The notes under the pieces were generated by a model that saw only the letters and a list, made by a program, of their open reading frames with translations, was not told where the DNA came from and searched no databases. This document shows positions 58,840 to 64,000 of a DNA stretch of 64,000 nt, in pieces; position 1 is the first letter of the stretch, and each line of letters opens with the position of its first letter. The position numbers and the translations under genes were made by a program. Source of the stretch: Photobacterium swingsii (GTDB lineage Bacteria > Pseudomonadota > Gammaproteobacteria > Enterobacterales > Vibrionaceae); assembly GCF_024346715.1 (NCBI RefSeq), contig NZ_AP024852.1:124001-188000 (forward strand), in the 5' to 3' direction.

Positions 58840-60651
58840 TTAGTATATCAATCCATGCTTGTCGAGAGCATGATAAACAATGGATTCAATGTCATTTTCA
58901 GTTAAAGCACTATCTGTGATTATATTATCTTCTGAGTCCAAGAGAAGTCTTTGATTATAGATAGTATCGACATAGTATTTTATATCATCAATGATGACAC
59001 TGGCATTGGAGGGGGCGTTTGCTGCACGAGTATCACTGTAAAGCAGTGTATAGTTCGTTTTATTATTGATGACGTTGATACCATCGACATTTGTCTGCGG
59101 ATATTCTTGACCAAGTAAGTATGTGATCGTAGGCATAATATCAAGCAGTGTTATTTGCTCTACATGGTGTTTAGCGAGTTTAGAGCAATGCAGTTTAAAG
59201 GGAACCCTCACTTGAGGATTGATTGTTGCACTTGAGTGCGCATAGTAACCGAGTTCACCAAATGATTGACCGTGATCGCCTGTTATCACCAAAAGGGTGT
59301 TCTCTAAGCCCCCTTTATCTTTTAATGACAATAATAATTTATTAATGATATAGAGCGACTCATCAACAGCATTAAAATATCGACCTTTAGTTTCTCTGTT
59401 ATTACAGCGATTAAACTTTTGTTTATCAATAACTTTATAATTACTATGCGTTTGGTCGTTAGATATATGGATAAATGCTTTATTTGATTGAAGTTTTTTT
59501 GCTATTTCATCTTCAAGGTTTAATAAGTCATAGTCATTGGTAAATGTTGGGAAAGAAAAACGGTCATAAATGGTGTTAAATCCTGCACTTTTTAGCAGTT
59601 CATTCATTCCAAAATGCTGGGTCTCTTGAGTTGTGATATAAGTAGTCGAATAACCTTGCTGAATCAGTGATTGTAGGTTGATGAAGCTCGAATTATTACC
59701 ATAACAACTGGTGTATAACTGATAGATAGATTGGTTTGTATTTGGTGATACAGAATAAGCCTTATCAACCAATAAATTATCAGGGAAGTGTTCATCCAAC
59801 ATTTTTGAGTAGGGTGAGTTGTTATATGCCTCTTCGGATAAAGACTCGACGGTAAAAAGAAGTATATTTAGGTTTTGTTTTTGTGGTGCTGATGTATCAG
59901 TCAGCAAGCTAACACTACTATTAATTGCTTGGATTTGTGCAATGTTTTCATCGATAGCATGTTTTTTTATATCATTGCCAACCAAAAGACCTGAGAATAT
60001 GGATTTAACCTTGGTGTTTTTTACAATGAATAATGCATTGATTAGTGTATATGAAATGTGTGCAACAACAGCCATTATTATGAAATAATGGAACGCTGCT
60101 ATATCTGAAATATAAGGTAGCCCTAGGGATAGTAGCACCGTAAGGATTAGCCAAGGAAGTCCAAACAGTGGTTTTAACCGTGATTTAGAGAGAGAAAAGA
60201 GCAAAGAACCTATAGCTAGAGCAATAAGAGTACTGTTGTTAGTTATTATTGCGAACAAGCATGAAATAGAGAATATTAAGGATGCTGTAATCCATTGGAA
60301 TCTTGCGATGAAGTTTAATATAACTGCAGCTTCACCTGAGAATGTTCCAATACCAGATATGAAAACTTTTATGTTTTTTAACGATATCTTAAGTCCATAA
60401 CAGTGAATGAGTATGGAATCTGACCATAAAATTAAAACAAGAGGGAGTGTTAGTAACAAGCATAGATAATTCAGCCCCATGTTCAGGAAGATAACATTTA
60501 CAGCTGTGATAATTAATATGTTTTTTAAATCAAGTATGTTTATATTTGATGGTGTGTGTGACTTTAACTGATACACTTTTTTTATCAAATAAACTGACAG
60601 CGCTATTTGGATATAGAGAAAAGATGCTAGTTGTAATATATTTATTATCAT
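58840..60651 (-). CDS. Sulfatase-family membrane transferase (phosphoethanolamine transferase-like)
   Basis: 603 residues: four or five N-terminal membrane helices (to about 205) then a periplasmic alkaline-phosphatase-fold domain with LLFTVESLSEEAYN (nucleophile region), PNTNQSI, and the metal site GDHGQSFGELGYYAHSS. Like EptC or LTA-synthase-like enzymes, it probably moves phosphoethanolamine or phosphoglycerol to LPS sugars. Strongly AT-rich with codon use unlike waaF, suggesting recent transfer. Confidence 0.8.
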   Translation of the reverse strand: MIINILQLASFLYIQIALSVYLIKKVYQLKSHTPSNINILDLKNILIITAVNVIFLNMGLNYLCLLLTLPLVLILWSDSILIHCYGLKISLKNIKVFISGIGTFSGEAAVILNFIARFQWITASLIFSISCLFAIITNNSTLIALAIGSLLFSLSKSRLKPLFGLPWLILTVLLSLGLPYISDIAAFHYFIIMAVVAHISYTLINALFIVKNTKVKSIFSGLLVGNDIKKHAIDENIAQIQAINSSVSLLTDTSAPQKQNLNILLFTVESLSEEAYNNSPYSKMLDEHFPDNLLVDKAYSVSPNTNQSIYQLYTSCYGNNSSFINLQSLIQQGYSTTYITTQETQHFGMNELLKSAGFNTIYDRFSFPTFTNDYDLLNLEDEIAKKLQSNKAFIHISNDQTHSNYKVIDKQKFNRCNNRETKGRYFNAVDESLYIINKLLLSLKDKGGLENTLLVITGDHGQSFGELGYYAHSSATINPQVRVPFKLHCSKLAKHHVEQITLLDIMPTITYLLGQEYPQTNVDGINVINNKTNYTLLYSDTRAANAPSNASVIIDDIKYYVDTIYNQRLLLDSEDNIITDSALTENDIESIVYHALDKHGLIY

Positions 60652-60694
60652 AGCTATGCTCTTACTTTAGAGGTGGTCGTCACCACCTCTATGT

Positions 60695-61966
60695 TTATTT
60701 TTTACTATTATTAATTGAAAGGGCTAGAAAAATCACGGTCACTATTGAGTAAAAGATAATGCCAGAGTTATGTCGGAACATGGCTTGTGATAACAAATAT
60801 CCCAGCATCATTATGATGCTGATAATACCACACTGATTGATAGCCTGTATTTCTAGATTGCTGTTATTATTGTTTTTCTTGAAAATGTAGAAGGGTGTAA
60901 AAAGGATACCCAAAAGGGCCAAAAAGCCAAGGCTTCCACGAACCGATAAGTCTTCAAGATATTGATTGTGAGAGTGAGTGTTATTATTCCCAACGCTTTG
61001 TTCTATAGCCCCACTTTCGGCGAATTCTTTCCTTAGTACGAGCCTTTCTTTGTAACCAGCACCAAAAACAGGGTAGTGGCTAAATGAATTAATTGCACTT
61101 TCCCAAAGCTGAAATCGAATGCCAACTGAAGTATAAGTGTTTTTATTTGAGGTATAGTCTTGTACATTTTGTATTGATTGACTAACCCTACTTGTTACTT
61201 CTGGATTGAGGTGCATGGCTGTATAGCCCACGAATAATACAGAGATTACGAGCAAGGATGTCTTCTTTAATGAAAAAACATCACGGTTTACATAAATAAG
61301 ATAAATTAAAGCAATAGGAAGGAAAATCCAGCCACCACGAGATCCAGAGAGAAGACTCCCTAATATACCTAGTATTGCTCCGGTTACGGCAAAAACAGCT
61401 AAAAAATACTTGTTAAACTTTAAATAAAACACACTAATCACTAAGCTAATCATACCAAGCGACATAGCCATATTACCCGATTGGATAGCCATATAGCCTT
61501 TTAGCCAGTAAATACTGTCATTTCCCCAAAATGCACGGTGTTGGTTTAAATATTCGGTGTGTATTAACGCGATACATCCAGCTATGACTGCACCTATGAC
61601 AAAACCATTCAGGACCCAATTTACCTTAGGTGGGTGCTTGATAGCCGCGAGTAATACTGGAATTGATAATATCACTCTACTTGGCATATCTACTTCTGAA
61701 AAATCACCATTTTTCATTATCATAGATAAAACAAATAACGAAAAATACAATACAAATGCTGAAATTATCATCTGAACTCGGCTGTCTTTCAGTATTTGTA
61801 GGTTGGTTTTTTCTTCTGATTTGACAAATAACAGACACAGAGAGGTTAAGAATAATAAAATTGCGGCTAAATTATAACCTTTTCCATAGGAGAGACATAA
61901 AATAGGAAAGGCTGCAACAACAATACTGGTTATCTGATTGACCTTTAATGACTTTACTAAGCTCAT
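60695..61966 (-). CDS. O-antigen ligase WaaL-like
   Basis: 423 residues, about 12 hydrophobic segments. The Wzy_C/WaaL pattern appears: GSRGGWIFLPIALIY, then the long periplasmic loop with SAINSFSHYPVFGAGYKERL and HSHNQYLEDLSVRGSLGFL (conserved His). Either O-antigen ligase or polymerase; the core-locus position favours ligase. AT-rich like the adjacent sulfatase gene. Confidence 0.82.
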   Translation of the reverse strand: MSLVKSLKVNQITSIVVAAFPILCLSYGKGYNLAAILLFLTSLCLLFVKSEEKTNLQILKDSRVQMIISAFVLYFSLFVLSMIMKNGDFSEVDMPSRVILSIPVLLAAIKHPPKVNWVLNGFVIGAVIAGCIALIHTEYLNQHRAFWGNDSIYWLKGYMAIQSGNMAMSLGMISLVISVFYLKFNKYFLAVFAVTGAILGILGSLLSGSRGGWIFLPIALIYLIYVNRDVFSLKKTSLLVISVLFVGYTAMHLNPEVTSRVSQSIQNVQDYTSNKNTYTSVGIRFQLWESAINSFSHYPVFGAGYKERLVLRKEFAESGAIEQSVGNNNTHSHNQYLEDLSVRGSLGFLALLGILFTPFYIFKKNNNNSNLEIQAINQCGIISIIMMLGYLLSQAMFRHNSGIIFYSIVTVIFLALSINNSKK

Positions 61967-63091
61967 TTATTTTCTTATCCCTGAATGTCGATAGATATTA
62001 CATAATGCATACTGATGTTGCTTTAAACTGAAATGTTTCGTTGCACGCGCTAACAAATAATCTTCATATTGATTAGGTTCAATAGTCATTGCTTTGAATT
62101 GAGAGGCGATGTCAGTACTTGAATGTGGGTTTACTGTGAACGGATACCCTTCTCCTAAGATCTCCGGAATCGCGCCTGTATTAGATCCTAAGATTAACTT
62201 ACCCGCAGCCATGGCTTCAATAACCGTCAGGCCAAAGGCTTCGTTGTGCGATAGTATGGCGACGATATCCATGGTGGCTAGCATGTTTTTGGTATCGCGG
62301 CGGAAGCCACTGAAATGGACAAATTCTTCCAACTGGTGCTGTTTGGTCAGCGATTGTAGTTTTTGTACCACGTCTTCATTTGAGCCTTCATCTTTGCTTA
62401 GTCCACCAACAATCAATAGGTGGACATCAGGATGTTCACCATTGGCTTTTAATTGAATGAAAGCTTCTAATAGCTCAAGTTGACCTTTTCCCGAACCAAT
62501 TCGGCCAAGTGTGCCTATGACTTTTGCATCAGGAGGTATGGACAGCTCCTGTCGAATATTACTGATTAGCTGAGTATCGGTAATCGGCGGCGTGATCTCA
62601 GTGCCTAGCCAGAGGCGCTGAATTTTATCCGCAGGTACTGGGAGTGCTTTTAAATTACGCGCTTTAGTTTCGTCGCTGATTGACAGTATTTGATCAACAT
62701 GACTGTAGACCCACTTGTGGTAAAGGTCTTTTTTGGGGCGAGTAACCCCCATGTGTTCAGTGAAAATAATACGGTAGCTGGCGATGGTATCGAGTAGCGC
62801 AGCAAAAACAAGATCGCCAGACTTATGGGCATGGATCAGTTTGGTATTGTGCTCTTTAAGCCACGCGTGTACCGTGGTGATTTTTTTGAAAAGATCCCAT
62901 TTCGAGTCTATTTCAAAAATGCTCATACCAGCCTCTTTCATACCCTGCGCGACACGGGTGCCTTTCAGGCACAGTCCCAGCACTTGCCAATTTTGTTCTA
63001 GCAGCGCTTTACCGGTACGAATAGGGTACATCTCTAAGCCGCCCCAGCCGTCAGAAAGGCAGATGTGTAATACGGCGTTGTTCGTATTCAT
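61967..63091 (-). CDS. GT4-type glycosyltransferase
   Basis: About 374 residues of GT-B fold: LHICLSDGWGGLEMYPIRTG, IHAHKSGDLVFAALLD, GTLGRIGSGKGQLELLEAF, NEAFGLTVIEAMAAGKLILG. Likely adds a hexose to the LPS core. I use ATG 63091 (MNTNNAVLHIC); an ATG at 63118 would overlap lpxM by 20 nt. Ends 1 nt before the WaaL-like gene. Confidence 0.84.
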   Translation of the reverse strand: MNTNNAVLHICLSDGWGGLEMYPIRTGKALLEQNWQVLGLCLKGTRVAQGMKEAGMSIFEIDSKWDLFKKITTVHAWLKEHNTKLIHAHKSGDLVFAALLDTIASYRIIFTEHMGVTRPKKDLYHKWVYSHVDQILSISDETKARNLKALPVPADKIQRLWLGTEITPPITDTQLISNIRQELSIPPDAKVIGTLGRIGSGKGQLELLEAFIQLKANGEHPDVHLLIVGGLSKDEGSNEDVVQKLQSLTKQHQLEEFVHFSGFRRDTKNMLATMDIVAILSHNEAFGLTVIEAMAAGKLILGSNTGAIPEILGEGYPFTVNPHSSTDIASQFKAMTIEPNQYEDYLLARATKHFSLKQHQYALCNIYRHSGIRK

Positions 63092-63098
63092 CGAATTG

Positions 63099-64000
63099 TT
63101 AATACCTTTGTGAGCCATCGGGATGCGAGCGTAGCAGATTCAGTATCCACATATATTGTGCAGGGTGGCGATGGACAAAAGATTCGATACGCTCATTCAT
63201 TTTTCTGGCATCAATGTGTTCATCATTGCTCGGGAAGTCTGATAACTCAGGTTGTACTTCGATGGTGTAAGTGCCTGTACTGCGATCGTAATAAGGCAGT
63301 ACAGGGATCACTTTCGCTTTGCTCAAACGAGCGAGTTTACCTAGCCCAGCCAGTGTAGCTTTTTGCGTGCCAAAGAAAGGAACAAAGACACTGTTGGCAG
63401 GGCCGTGGTCTTGATCGGGCAGGTAATAGCCGAGGTAGCCGTCACGAATCGATTTAATGAAGGGTTTGATGCCATCACTGCGTTCGTGGGTGCGGCCACC
63501 ATATTTGAGGCGTTGGACATTCATCAGCCAGTCAATGACTTCGTTGCGTTGCTTTTTCATCATAGCGGCCACATGCATGCCTCGTGAGGCAAAAATAACC
63601 CCAGGGTAGTCAATTGCCCAGGTGTGTGGCACTAATAAAATCACATTTTTGCCTTGTTCGATGTCTGCCATCAGTTGCGCTTCACCATGAAAGGCAGAGC
63701 GTTTCTCAACATAGTGGCGACTACGTACCAGTAAGGTCGCAAAGCTTAATATATTGCAGGCTGCGTTTACGTAGGTCTCGGCTAAGATGTCATCACGCTG
63801 CTGTGGGGTTAATTCTGGGAAACATTCTTGCAAATTAATAACAGCGCGTTTTTTAGCACTGCTATTTATTTTAATTGCGACCTTAGCCAAGCCTACCGCC
63901 AATTTATCGCGTAGGCGATAAGGTACGAAGGCTAATAGCGTCGCAAAAAACACACCAATCCATACACCCCAATGTTTAGGATGTAAAAAGTGCAGTTTAA
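63099..64000 (-). CDS. lpxM: Lipid A acyltransferase LpxM (5' end outside window)
   Basis: Myristoyl transferase completing hexa-acylated lipid A. At least 300 residues; the frame runs open to the window end (KLHFLHPKHWGVWIGVFFAT), so the start lies beyond 64000. Membrane anchor, HX4D-type catalytic motif VPHTWAIDYPG, GIKPFIKSIRDGYLGYYLPDQDHG and VIPVLPYYDRSTGTYTIEV match LpxM more than LpxL. Ends just before the GT4 gene. Confidence 0.9.
   Translation of the reverse strand, partial: KLHFLHPKHWGVWIGVFFATLLAFVPYRLRDKLAVGLAKVAIKINSSAKKRAVINLQECFPELTPQQRDDILAETYVNAACNILSFATLLVRSRHYVEKRSAFHGEAQLMADIEQGKNVILLVPHTWAIDYPGVIFASRGMHVAAMMKKQRNEVIDWLMNVQRLKYGGRTHERSDGIKPFIKSIRDGYLGYYLPDQDHGPANSVFVPFFGTQKATLAGLGKLARLSKAKVIPVLPYYDRSTGTYTIEVQPELSDFPSNDEHIDARKMNERIESFVHRHPAQYMWILNLLRSHPDGSQRY

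Overview
The window is a contiguous piece of a Vibrionaceae chromosome. The evidence is gene order and protein sequence: tex-greB|ompR-envZ-xanP-recG-trmH-spoT-rpoZ-gmk, yicC|rph-pyrE-slmA-dut-coaBC|radC-rpmBG-mutM, and coaD inside an LPS core locus are all typical of Vibrio and close relatives. I cannot assign a genus from the sequence alone. No tRNA, rRNA or CRISPR array was seen.

Layout. (1) 1-5139: aa3-type cytochrome c oxidase genes and assembly factors (ctaG end, coxC, DUF2909, SURF1, a SCO-like protein, ctaA, ctaB). (2) 5280-12877: housekeeping genes (dinF, a 3D-domain protein, nfuA, comF, bioH, two unknown genes, tex). (3) 13377-25571: a roughly 12.2 kb AT-rich integrated element that cuts greB within codon 48. 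(4) 26031-45939: ompR/envZ, xanP, recG, trmH, spoT, rpoZ, gmk, a glycosyltransferase, yicC, rph, pyrE, slmA, dut, coaBC, radC, rpmB, rpmG, mutM. (5) 46091-64000: UDP-glucuronate/galacturonate synthesis and a large LPS core, lipid A and O-antigen ligation locus around coaD and waaA.

The element is the most notable part. Its left end carries an operon whose products match what I know of the gamma-mobile-trio: tyrosine recombinase GmtY, very large integrase GmtZ with eight N-terminal repeats, and GmtX. A 51-codon ORF encoding one lone copy of the GmtZ repeat precedes gmtY and was not previously called. The fourth gene is a complete, diverged greB, so the element breaks the host greB and brings a replacement in its recombinase operon. 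The replacement differs from the host gene exactly across the insertion site.

The cargo to the right holds a small membrane protein, an XRE repressor with two palindromic operators, a winged-helix gene, and a DEAD/DEAH helicase broken by two in-frame stop codons. At the far right is an intact module: a nucleoid-associated (NA37/NdpA-like) protein translationally coupled to a RelA/SpoT-domain nucleotide synthetase, with a convergent SLATT two-helix membrane protein whose stop codon overlaps that of the synthetase. This looks like a nucleotide-signal conflict system (synthetase plus membrane effector) and is the best candidate here for an undescribed defence system; that function is inference.

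The LPS locus reads as a working unit. waaA and kdkA handle Kdo, opsX and waaF add heptoses, waaE and other glycosyltransferases extend the core, a GtrA/GtrB-like/GT-C-like set and a sulfatase-family transferase modify it, a WaaL-like ligase attaches O-antigen, and lpxM acylates lipid A.
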